This document shows positions 24,259-30,207 of a stretch of DNA of 30,207 bases, piece after piece. This DNA comes from JAPXRI01 sp033813635. Lineage in GTDB: Bacteria; Bacillota; Clostridia; Oscillospirales; QAMX01. The stretch lies in assembly GCA_033813635.1 (NCBI GenBank), contig JAPXRI010000035.1, positions 1-30,207 of the forward strand. Direction: 5' to 3'. The translations under genes were made by a program, and so were the position numbers. Under the pieces are notes generated by a model that worked only from the letters and a program-made list of their open reading frames with translations, was not told the origin of the DNA and did not search any database. How positions within the stretch are numbered: the stretch's first letter is position 1; each line of letters opens with the position of its first letter.

Positions 24259-25359
24259 TCATTTTACTTGCCACTTTCCAGAATAAGCGCTCAAATTTGC
24301 TTTTATTTCAAAAAATTCGGCAGATTCGCGGATTCTGTCAAATACATTGTCGTCAAGCTTTTTCAAAAGCCGTGCGGCATCATTATCAGACGAACCGCCA
24401 GACCAACTACCCCAATCGTTTCCTCTGAAAACAAGTGAAGTCATTATATTGTCGTTTCTTGAATTTACAAATCCGATAGCGTGTTCCGCTGCCAGTTTAA
24501 GATGTGAAACAGCTTTTGTATTTTCTCCTATTTTCGCATAATATTTTGACAATTCGGTGTGTGTGTCGCAAAGATGACAATGATAAAAGCCGAAATCTCC
24601 ATTTTCGAAAAACAGGTGAAGAAACGCAATACGTTTATCTCTAAGAATTGCAAGTTCTTCTTCGGTATAAGCGTACTCGCCCGAATCCAATTTTGTCTGT
24701 ATCCCGAAAAGACAGCTCGAAAGAGACTGCATTAAGGTGGCTGCTTCCCGCTGTTTTGCCCTATACCCTTCATCTCCGCTGCAGATGCCACTTAACAAAC
24801 TCTCGCTTGAAATAGCAATGCATGGCAGTGACTCTGCCAGCTTGATGGCTTCATCTTTCCTGCCGGCATCACGATAGGAATAACAGAGAATTTGTTTTGC
24901 TCCATCCCGCAAGCTATCATCGGTGCTCTTTTCAAGGATTGCTTCGCCATAACGAATTGCTTCATCAAGATAAGTTGTTTTTTCTTGCTTGGCATTATAC
25001 TGCCAAAAAGAAAGATACATGAGGTCATTCATTAAAGCGTAGCTGTCCGGGTATTCGCGAATACCTGCTTCAAGAATCTCACGTGCTTCTTCAGAATAAC
25101 CTCTACTGGAATATTTATCTGCATCTTGACGGATTGATTCAATTTTCTCCTTTTTCTTTGCAAGATCAATACCGAGCAGCATGTCAGCCGAGACATTGAA
25201 GTAATTACACAATATTGGCAATAATGCAATGTCCGGCATGGCAGCGTCCGTCTCCCAACGGCTGACCGCTTGCGGCGAAATTGACAGCGTTTCCGCAAGT
25301 TCTTCCTGTGTCAAATCACGCTCACGGCGCAGCTTCTTTATTATTGTACCAAAACTCAT
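24259..25359 (-). CDS. XRE-family regulator with TPR-like repeats
   Basis: 366 residues. The first 62 form a canonical HTH (FGTIIKKLRRERDLTQEELAETLSISPQAVSRWETDAAMPDIALLPILCNYFNVSADMLLG, broken here into family blocks). Residues about 75-350 are helical with alanine-, leucine- and tyrosine-rich repeats (EEAREILEAGIREYP, LDEAIRYGEAILEKS, DEAIKLAESLP, TKAVSHLKLAAEHA), matching the TPR-type sensing domains of Gram-positive regulators (PlcR/Rgg-like in architecture, not necessarily in ligand). The ATG follows AGGAG at nine bases. It stands alone in an AT-rich region flanked by the repeat family and carries a palindrome in its promoter. It may control a neighbour lost by decay, or respond to a peptide; both are inference. 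Confidence 0.85.
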   Translation of the reverse strand: MSFGTIIKKLRRERDLTQEELAETLSISPQAVSRWETDAAMPDIALLPILCNYFNVSADMLLGIDLAKKKEKIESIRQDADKYSSRGYSEEAREILEAGIREYPDSYALMNDLMYLSFWQYNAKQEKTTYLDEAIRYGEAILEKSTDDSLRDGAKQILCYSYRDAGRKDEAIKLAESLPCIAISSESLLSGICSGDEGYRAKQREAATLMQSLSSCLFGIQTKLDSGEYAYTEEELAILRDKRIAFLHLFFENGDFGFYHCHLCDTHTELSKYYAKIGENTKAVSHLKLAAEHAIGFVNSRNDNIMTSLVFRGNDWGSWSGGSSDNDAARLLKKLDDNVFDRIRESAEFFEIKANLSAYSGKWQVK

Positions 25360-25377
25360 ATATCATATCTCCTGTTC

Positions 25378-25405
25378 AAGGCAATTATTCTTTATTGCCT
25401 TTATA
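25378..25405 (-). promoter_or_regulatory. Palindromic operator at the XRE-TPR promoter
   Basis: AAGGCAAT (25378-25385) and ATTGCCTT (25394-25401) are perfect inverted arms eight bases apart. They overlap a minus-strand TATAAA (25400-25405) and lie just upstream of the ribosome site, so autoregulation is likely. The -35 is unclear. Confidence 0.5.
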
Positions 25406-25619
25406 CTCATCGGCGCCTGACTGTGATTACAGTATACAGGATAAATAATATATCATCCACTCCTCGTTAATTGAGAATTATTCTATTTTGAATTGAGCTT
25501 TAGCACCTGATTTTAAATGACCGATTAAAAATGAACCCGGCTAATAATTATTGCATCGAAGACATTAACAGAATGTGAAACATTCACATATGATTTGAAT
25601 AGCAAAGAAGCTTGAAAAG

Positions 25620-25643
25620 AGGGTGTGCACAAAACAAACGGAA
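25620..25643 (+). repeat. Distal copy of the 16-bp repeat
   Basis: TGCACAAAACAAACGG at 25626-25641, preceded by the same AGGGTG that precedes the copy at 23884. Over 24 bases the two agree at 20. It is followed by a further short echo, AACAAACGGG. Together with the upstream cluster it brackets the XRE-TPR gene. Confidence 0.65.
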
Positions 25644-25702
25644 CAAACGGGAACAAGGTTACCGGGTGCATTTTGTATCAAACTCGTGGCCCTCTCCAGA
25701 TA

Positions 25703-25747
25703 AAAACCCCGACTTGATACAGCCGTATCGAAGTCGGAGTTTTTTTA
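25703..25747. terminator. Bulged hairpin with T tail
   Basis: AACCCCGACTTGATAC (25705-25720) pairs with GTATCGAAGTCGGAGTT (25725-25741) with one bulged G and a wobble, followed by TTTTTTT. No gene precedes it on the plus strand within several hundred bases, so it may be left from a lost gene or end minus-strand transcription. Confidence 0.6.
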
Positions 25748-25775
25748 TTCTTAGCCGTCATCTTTAAATATCTAC

Positions 25776-25811
25776 TTGACAAACACGGACTATTATGATA
25801 GTCTAGACTAT
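25776..25811 (+). promoter_or_regulatory. BlaI promoter with overlapping operator
   Basis: TTGACA (25776-25781) with TAGTCT at 17 bases as a poor -10. That region is a perfect palindrome, ATAGTCTAGACTAT (25798-25811), and an extra half site GACTAT lies at 25788-25793. GACTA/TAGTC half sites fit BlaI-type repressor binding as I know it from Gram-positive bacteria. Confidence 0.75.
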
Positions 25812-25833
25812 AGCAATAGGCCGGAGGTAACAA

Positions 25834-26190
25834 ATGAAGGATAAACTGTATGACAGCGAGGCTAAGGTTATGGAGATAATCTGGGATAAGGGCCCCCTGT
25901 CCGCAAAAGAAATCAGCCTTATAGCCGCCGATTCCATCGGGTGGAATAAAAACACCACCTACACGGTTATAAAGAAGCTTGAGGCGAAGGGCTTTATACG
26001 CCGCGATGAGCCCGGATTTATCTGCACCGCGTTGGTTTTAAAATCGGAAATGCAGAAAAAGGAAGCGGAAGCGTTTCTGAAAAAAGTGTTCGGCGGGTCC
26101 CGCAAGGCGCTGTTCTCCGCGCTGCTGGAGGATGAGGATTTGTCAGAAAGCGAGATCGACGAACTCAGGAAGCTCATTGACAACAGGTGA
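25834..26190 (+). CDS. BlaI/MecI-family transcriptional repressor
   Basis: 118 residues with the winged-helix fold of BlaI/MecI (LYDSEAKVMEIIWDKGPLSAKEI, then WNKNTTYTVIKKLEAKGFIRR), which represses by binding palindromes as a dimer through its C-terminal helices (about 75-118). Derepression in known systems needs cleavage by an M56-type sensor protease, which is the next gene. GGAGG precedes the ATG at six bases. It lies directly behind an operator-like palindrome overlapping its promoter, so it probably represses this whole cassette. Its target may not be a beta-lactamase: none is visible here. Confidence 0.92.
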   Translation: MKDKLYDSEAKVMEIIWDKGPLSAKEISLIAADSIGWNKNTTYTVIKKLEAKGFIRRDEPGFICTALVLKSEMQKKEAEAFLKKVFGGSRKALFSALLEDEDLSESEIDELRKLIDNR

Positions 26191-26195
26191 TTATA

Positions 26196-27110
26196 ATGCT
26201 GGGAGAGCTCTTTTACTGGGTCTTCAACATGAGCATTGTCGCCTCTTTTATGGGGCTACTCGTGCTGATAATACGGGCGATACGGGCGATACCCCGCAGA
26301 ATCTCGGTATTTCTCTGGGTTGTCCCCTTTATCCGCATGTGTATCCCCTTCGGATTAAACAGCCCGTACAGCCTGATGTCGCTGATATCCCGTTTTACCA
26401 CCAGGACAATAACCGTGTATCAGCCGGCGGAGGATATAGCGTTCTCGGTCACCAACAGCGTTATGGCGGCAAACAGCTATTTTCCGATCACATACAAGGT
26501 CAGTATTCTCGATAAGGTGTTTGAGCTGTCTTCCCTGGTCTGGATCGTCATCGCGCTGGCAATTGTCATAGCCTTGGGAATACTGTACGCCGCGACGCTT
26601 TATGAAATTAAAGATGCTAAGCGTTTGAGCGGAAATGTCTACCTGTCGGACAAGGTTCAGAGTCCCGCAGTATACGGCATCATAAAACCGAGAGTCGTTC
26701 TGCCTTTCTCCTATGGGGGCAGGGATATCCGTTATATCCTGAAGCACGAGACGACGCATATTCGCCGGGCAGACAATCTGTGGAGATTATTCGCTTTTCT
26801 GGCGGCCGCGATCCACTGGTTTAATCCCTTTTCATGGCTGTTTCTAAGGCTGTTTCTTTCGGATATCGAATTGGCCTGCGACGAGGCTGCCGCTGCGGGA
26901 TACGGCGGGGAAGAACGAAAAGAATACGCCAGGTCCCTGCTGGCCTGCGCCGAAAGCAAAAACCTGTTTGCGTCTGCTTTCGGGGGAGCGAAGATTAGGA
27001 CGCGGATCGAGAATGTACTGTCTTATAAACGGATGACCGGTATTTCCGCGGTCAGTTTTACTTTTCTGTTTGCATCGATAATATATGTATTGATCACAAA
27101 CGCGGGCTAA
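26196..27110 (+). CDS. M56-family (BlaR1-like) membrane metalloprotease
   Basis: 304 residues. It begins with hydrophobic segments (about 2-32, 37-55 and 113-138), then a cytoplasmic zinc protease loop: KHETTHIRRADNLW (HExxH at about 184-188) with third ligand Glu225 in DIELACDEAAA; a last membrane segment follows near 200-222 and another at the C-terminus (SFTFLFASIIYVLIT). In BlaR1/MecR1 a penicillin-binding domain of about 250 residues follows; here the protein stops, so any signal is sensed another way. ATG 26196, five bases after the blaI stop, is preferred because AGGTGA lies before it; a GTG at 26187 overlaps blaI and lacks a site. It is co-transcribed with blaI. Confidence 0.9.
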   Translation: MLGELFYWVFNMSIVASFMGLLVLIIRAIRAIPRRISVFLWVVPFIRMCIPFGLNSPYSLMSLISRFTTRTITVYQPAEDIAFSVTNSVMAANSYFPITYKVSILDKVFELSSLVWIVIALAIVIALGILYAATLYEIKDAKRLSGNVYLSDKVQSPAVYGIIKPRVVLPFSYGGRDIRYILKHETTHIRRADNLWRLFAFLAAAIHWFNPFSWLFLRLFLSDIELACDEAAAAGYGGEERKEYARSLLACAESKNLFASAFGGAKIRTRIENVLSYKRMTGISAVSFTFLFASIIYVLITNAG

Positions 27111-27208
27111 AGCCGGGACGGATGATTAACAAAGTAAGTTTGGCTCCCGATTCGCGCGGTTAAGCACAGCCGTGCGCAACCTAAATAAATCAGAGAGGCG
27201 GCAGGGTG

Positions 27209-28168
27209 ATGAACAGCAAACACTATCGAAGATTTTACTTGCTCTCATTGGCGGGCGTCGTAGCGGCGTCTTTTTATCCGATTTACATGGGGATACGGGT
27301 CCTGACGGATATGCTGCAAAACGGCGCCGTTCCCATTGAAAACTATCCGAAGTATGTAATTCCGTATACGCCGATCGCTATTGCGCTGATACTGGGTGTT
27401 TCGCTGCTCCCGCTCTTTCAAAAGCTGTCTCCCAGGCTGGATCTGCTCTGGGGCGGCGTCTTTTCCGCGGCGTTTTTTTTCGTCGCCGAGCGGTTTATGG
27501 AGACGGAGATTCTGGTGCAGACCCGGGAGCTGGTGCCGCTGGAGAGCTGGCAGATGTCGCTGTGCTATGTGCCGCCCGAGCAGTACAGGACCAGAACATG
27601 GGAAGCGGTTGACGTGCTTTTGGGAGGCTACAGCCCAGCCTTTAAGCTCCATTTTTACATGATTTCCATCGTGATAATCTTAGCGCTTCTGAATTGCTTT
27701 TACGGTTTCGCCAAGATGATCCGCGCTGGTGACTACGGCAGAAAAAAGACGCTTACCGTTCAGGCGGTTTTGAGCCTCGCTTTTCTCGGAATGTGTATCT
27801 GGGCGTGCTTCACCGCCTTTTACCGCACCGGGGAAATCATCGTTTCGGCCGTATCGGCGCTGTTGATGGCCGGTTTCTTTGTCCTCATCGGGGTTACGAC
27901 GGGGGTTTTTGCCGGCTCCTATACTCTCGGAAAGCAAAGGGTGTTGTCAATCGCGCTCCCGGCCGTCACAGCGGCGCTGGTCACGCTTGTCATGTACATC
28001 GGCGAAATGATCCTGCTGAGCGGAAATCTGTACAGATTCGGAAACGGGTTCCTGTTTGACGGGCTGGGCGGTCTCGTGCTCGCTCCGGTCGATTTGTTGA
28101 TTATTATCATTTCGGGCAGCGTTACCGCTCTGATATGCTTGGCTGTAAATCGCCGCAAACCAGTTTAA
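27209..28168 (+). CDS. Polytopic membrane protein of unknown function
   Basis: 319 residues with about eight hydrophobic segments (roughly 8-29, 49-68, 78-93, 147-168, 183-204, 210-232, 245-270 and 287-311) and a polar, likely external loop at about 100-145 containing PPEQYRTRTWEAVDVLL. I recognise no transporter or enzyme motif. The second of two adjacent start codons (ATG 27209; GTG 27206) is preceded by GAGAGG. It follows the M56 gene by about 100 bases without an obvious terminator and is probably part of the same regulated cassette, so it could be the output or the sensor of the BlaI/M56 pair. No terminator is strong after it; a weak GCTCAC/GTGAGC hairpin follows. Confidence 0.72.
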   Translation: MNSKHYRRFYLLSLAGVVAASFYPIYMGIRVLTDMLQNGAVPIENYPKYVIPYTPIAIALILGVSLLPLFQKLSPRLDLLWGGVFSAAFFFVAERFMETEILVQTRELVPLESWQMSLCYVPPEQYRTRTWEAVDVLLGGYSPAFKLHFYMISIVIILALLNCFYGFAKMIRAGDYGRKKTLTVQAVLSLAFLGMCIWACFTAFYRTGEIIVSAVSALLMAGFFVLIGVTTGVFAGSYTLGKQRVLSIALPAVTAALVTLVMYIGEMILLSGNLYRFGNGFLFDGLGGLVLAPVDLLIIIISGSVTALICLAVNRRKPV

Positions 28169-28221
28169 AAACAGCGGTAAATCCTTTGGCTCACCGCCTT
28201 TGTGAGCGGGAGAGATAAGGC

Positions 28222-28251
28222 TTGACAGATTTAGCTGTCGGGATATATAAT
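28222..28251 (+). promoter_or_regulatory. Promoter of the flavoprotein gene
   Basis: TTGACA (28222-28227), an 18-base spacer and TATAAT (28246-28251). The leader of about 180 bases to the next start contains no gene that I can support. Confidence 0.8.
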
Positions 28252-28440
28252 TTATCTGCATAGACGCCTGATTTACGCATAAAAAAACTCTGTCACGGGT
28301 TGGGGAAAGATATTTTGGGCACAGGGGGTTACATAACCGTAAGTTTATAATTTCCGAAACGCCCACCTGCGGAGAGGATGTGCCGATTTAGGCGGATCCG
28401 GGAGGATGGGCGTCGGGAGAGAATAAAGGAGATGGAACGG

Positions 28441-29046
28441 ATGAAAAAGGTACTTTATATCAAAGCGAACGCAAAAGCGGAAGGTGAGTCGAGGACCTTC
28501 AAAATATCCGACAGCTTCATAGAGACATACAAAAAGTATAACCCGGGTGACGAGATAATCACGCTGGATCTGTACAAAGAGGGCATTGATTTTCTGCCGG
28601 TCGGGCAGCTTGACGAACTCCACAGACCCGCTCCCGGAGAGGGCAGGGACCACCCGATACTAAAGTATGCCTTTCAGTTTCTGGAAGCCGACAAGTATGT
28701 CATAGCGGAGCCCTTTTGGAACTTAGGCATACCGGCAATACTTAAGGCGTATATCGACTATGTTACAGTCACGGGAATTACCTTTAAATACACGGCCGAG
28801 GGCGCCGTCGGGCTGTGCACGGGCAAAAAAGCGGTAAACATCGTCGCGAGAGGCGGGGAATACAATACTGAGCCGGCGGCCTCCTTCGAGATGGGAGACA
28901 GGTATCTGAGGACAATATTCGGTTTTCTGGGTATTACAGATTTCACGACCATCTCCGCCGACGGGCTGGACATAATCGGAAACGACGTGGACGCTATCGT
29001 CGGAAACGCAATCGCGAAAGCCAGAGAAATAGCGAAGACATTTTAA
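28441..29046 (+). CDS. FMN-dependent azoreductase-like flavoprotein
   Basis: 201 residues of the flavodoxin-like AzoR/NQO fold, which uses FMN and NAD(P)H to reduce quinones, azo or nitro compounds. The first strand KKVLYIKANAKAEGESRTFKIS holds the phosphate loop; PFWNLGIPAILKAYIDYV (about 90-107) and IVARGGEY (about 138-145) are the standard flavin-binding blocks. Start is ATG 28441, nine bases after AAAGGAG; the frame extends 21 codons upstream but those lack family similarity. It stands alone, followed by a terminator and a convergent SDR. The in vivo acceptor cannot be read from the sequence; a quinone or detoxification role is typical. Confidence 0.9.
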   Translation: MKKVLYIKANAKAEGESRTFKISDSFIETYKKYNPGDEIITLDLYKEGIDFLPVGQLDELHRPAPGEGRDHPILKYAFQFLEADKYVIAEPFWNLGIPAILKAYIDYVTVTGITFKYTAEGAVGLCTGKKAVNIVARGGEYNTEPAASFEMGDRYLRTIFGFLGITDFTTISADGLDIIGNDVDAIVGNAIAKAREIAKTF

Positions 29047-29050
29047 ACCA

Positions 29051-29083
29051 AAAGCCTCGCTGCTATAACCGCAGCGAGGCTTT
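29051..29083. terminator. Bidirectional terminator
   Basis: AAAGCCTCGCTGC (29051-29063) and GCAGCGAGGCTTT (29071-29083) form a perfect 13-bp stem with a seven-base loop, between convergent genes. Confidence 0.88.
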
Positions 29084-29111
29084 ATTCCATTAGCTAAAAG
29101 ATCGCCCGGTG

Positions 29112-29852
29112 TTAGGCCGATGTCATCGCGCCGTCGACGACAAGGGTCGTGCCGCAGACATAGGATGCCTCTTCGCTGGCAAGGAAAGCGGCGACAGTAC
29201 CGATTTCTTTCGGTTCGCCGCCCCGGCCCATCGGGATCCTCGCCAATGTGGCTTTCGTGAACTCGCCGTCCCGGGGCATCATCTCCGAGAAGATCGTGCC
29301 CGGGAGGATGGCGTTTGTCCGTATCCCCTTCGGCGCCAATTCCACGCCGCAGGTCTTGGTCAGCGAGATAACCGCAGCCTTCGACGCGCCGTAGGACGCC
29401 AGCATCGGACAGCCGGCCAGACCGCCGATTGACGCGATATTGATAATGGAGCTGCCCGGCCCCATCAGTTTCGCGGCATACTGTGACGCCACAAAATAGC
29501 TTCTCAGGTTGAGATTGATAACCGAATCCCAGTCTTTTTCCACATCCATCTCGGTCATCGGCGACATTTTCATTATGCCGGCGTTGTTGACAAGAATATC
29601 GACCTTTCCGTATGTTTTGACTGCCGTGTCAAAAAGGTTTTTGATATTATCGTCCCTGGTCATATCCGCTTTTACAAATGTTGCGTCGTAGCCCCTGGCG
29701 CGCAGATCGGCTTCGATTGACTTGCCCTTTTCATCGCGGCGACCGCAGAAAACAACTTTTACGCCCTCAGTGACGAAAACCTCGACAATGCCGAGGCCGA
29801 TACCGGCAGTAGCGCCTGTGACAATGGCGATTTTGTTTTGTAGTTTACCCGT
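29112..29852 (-). CDS. FabG-like SDR with apparent ACG start
   Basis: About 246 residues if read from ACG at 29852. Classical SDR features: TGATAGIG (12-19), NNAG (89-92), Ser141, Tyr154 and Lys158 (ASYGASKAAVISL), and a C-terminal VCGTTLVVDGAM block typical of 3-oxoacyl-ACP-reductase-like or sugar/alcohol dehydrogenases. GGAGG stands seven bases before ACG, exactly where an ATG would be expected, and the residues from that point (GKLQNKIAIVTGAT) are where homologues begin. A longer open frame reaches ATG 29942 but has no ribosome site or similarity. So the start codon may be ACG, upstream ATT, or a mutated ATG that silences the gene. Substrate unknown; no operon partner is visible. Confidence 0.85.
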   Translation of the reverse strand, partial: TGKLQNKIAIVTGATAGIGLGIVEVFVTEGVKVVFCGRRDEKGKSIEADLRARGYDATFVKADMTRDDNIKNLFDTAVKTYGKVDILVNNAGIMKMSPMTEMDVEKDWDSVINLNLRSYFVASQYAAKLMGPGSSIINIASIGGLAGCPMLASYGASKAAVISLTKTCGVELAPKGIRTNAILPGTIFSEMMPRDGEFTKATLARIPMGRGGEPKEIGTVAAFLASEEASYVCGTTLVVDGAMTSA

Positions 29853-30090
29853 AATAATACCTCCGAAATATCGTATTGTAATAACAAAATACCCCTGCGA
29901 CAGGATATATCGTTCCACCCGGCAAGTGAAATATGTAGGCATTAAGCTGGGTCAACGTTTGATCTGCCGCCAAAAATCACCGCCAAACAATAATTGTAAT
30001 ACCGGTTGCGGGCGTTGTCAAGGTTTAAAACGCCGCCGGCAGCTTATCGGTGTAGCGCTACAATACATATTGGACAGTGGAAAAAAATAG
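29853..30090. other. Gap between the SDR gene and the insertion sequence
   Basis: No gene is seen. The region has the likely promoter side of the minus-strand SDR, without a clear -35/-10 pair, and an open frame without ribosome site. The insertion sequence seems to begin at about 30091. Confidence 0.45.
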
Positions 30091-30207
30091 TGCGAGAATG
30101 GGACACATCGGTTAAGATTGAGTTACCACACAACAATCAGCCGAAAGGAAGTGTCCATTCCCGCATGAACAGTGTAACACAAAACATGAAGTACAGACAA
30201 TCCCTAA
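30091..30207 (+). mobile_element. Left end of an insertion sequence
   Basis: Starts near TGCGAGAATGGGACAC (30091-30106), which looks like a terminal inverted repeat of the TG...CA kind. Its near-complement GTGTCCATTCCCGC appears at 30151-30164, just before the transposase start, so the transcript would fold into a hairpin there. The element continues beyond the window, so its far end and target duplication are not visible. Confidence 0.7.
30165..30207 (+). CDS. Transposase, N-terminal fragment (runs off the window)
   Basis: The first 14 codons read MNSVTQNMKYRQSL, which I recognise as the beginning of integrase-core (IS3/IS481-like) transposases common in Clostridia. AAAGGAAG lies about 13 bases upstream of the ATG, beside an inverted repeat that could restrain translation. 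Family assignment from 14 residues is tentative. Confidence 0.65.
   Translation, partial: MNSVTQNMKYRQSL

Larger units (their letters stand above)
25402..25775. other. AT-rich intergenic region before blaI
   Basis: No gene is supported between the XRE-TPR start and the blaI promoter. The stretch contains the fourth repeat copy (25620-25643), a bulged terminator (25703-25747) and the upstream side of the BlaI promoter. A short open frame through the repeat has no ribosome site. Confidence 0.5.

Overview
The window looks like chromosome from a GC-rich member of the Firmicutes, most likely an uncultured Clostridia. Evidence: strong AGGAGG-type ribosome sites, frequent GTG and TTG starts, near-consensus sigma-A promoters, and Gram-positive style genes (solo MazF, TepA-like ClpP-fold protease, YpsC-type rRNA methyltransferase, BlaI with an M56 peptidase). 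The genus cannot be fixed from this sequence alone.

Layout. 1-1500: a MazF-type toxin without a visible antitoxin, then a small exported or anchored protein. 1523-4708 (minus): an operon of SDR reductase, DapA-like aldolase and M20 dipeptidase. 4854-6959 (plus): an alpha-oxoamine synthase resembling serine palmitoyltransferase, and a sugar-phosphate-isomerase-type TIM barrel, divergent from the SDR. 7065-9330 (minus): XRE-cupin regulator plus acyl-CoA synthetase. 9583-10323: TepA-like protease. 10412-14349 (minus): pgk, tpiA, a shortened phosphoglycerate-mutase-like protein whose active-site residues are replaced, and an unknown protein. 14614-17542 (plus): trmL, a URO-D-superfamily protein and a THUMP methyltransferase. 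17591-19027 (minus): an AT-rich island bracketed by strong hairpins, holding a lipoprotein and a frameshifted zinc metalloprotease. 19363-22274 (minus): nucleoside phosphorylase, typA and an FmdB-type zinc ribbon. 22442-23461: an alpha/beta hydrolase. 23603: a CAU tRNA with its own promoter and tandem terminators. 23780-25830: an AT-rich stretch with a degenerate 16-bp repeat family around a lone XRE-TPR regulator. 25834-28168: BlaI regulator, M56 peptidase and a membrane protein behind a palindromic operator. 28441-29852: azoreductase-like flavoprotein and a convergent SDR whose apparent start is ACG. 30091-30207: the left end of an insertion sequence.

Most of the window is housekeeping and catabolic. 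The points most worth following up are the catalytically dead mutase in the glycolytic operon, the SPT-like synthase beside an SDR (a possible long-chain-base pathway), the BlaI/M56/membrane-protein cassette with no beta-lactam sensor domain, the broken metalloprotease island and the repeat family downstream of the tRNA. I saw no rRNA, CRISPR array, prophage or recognised riboswitch.
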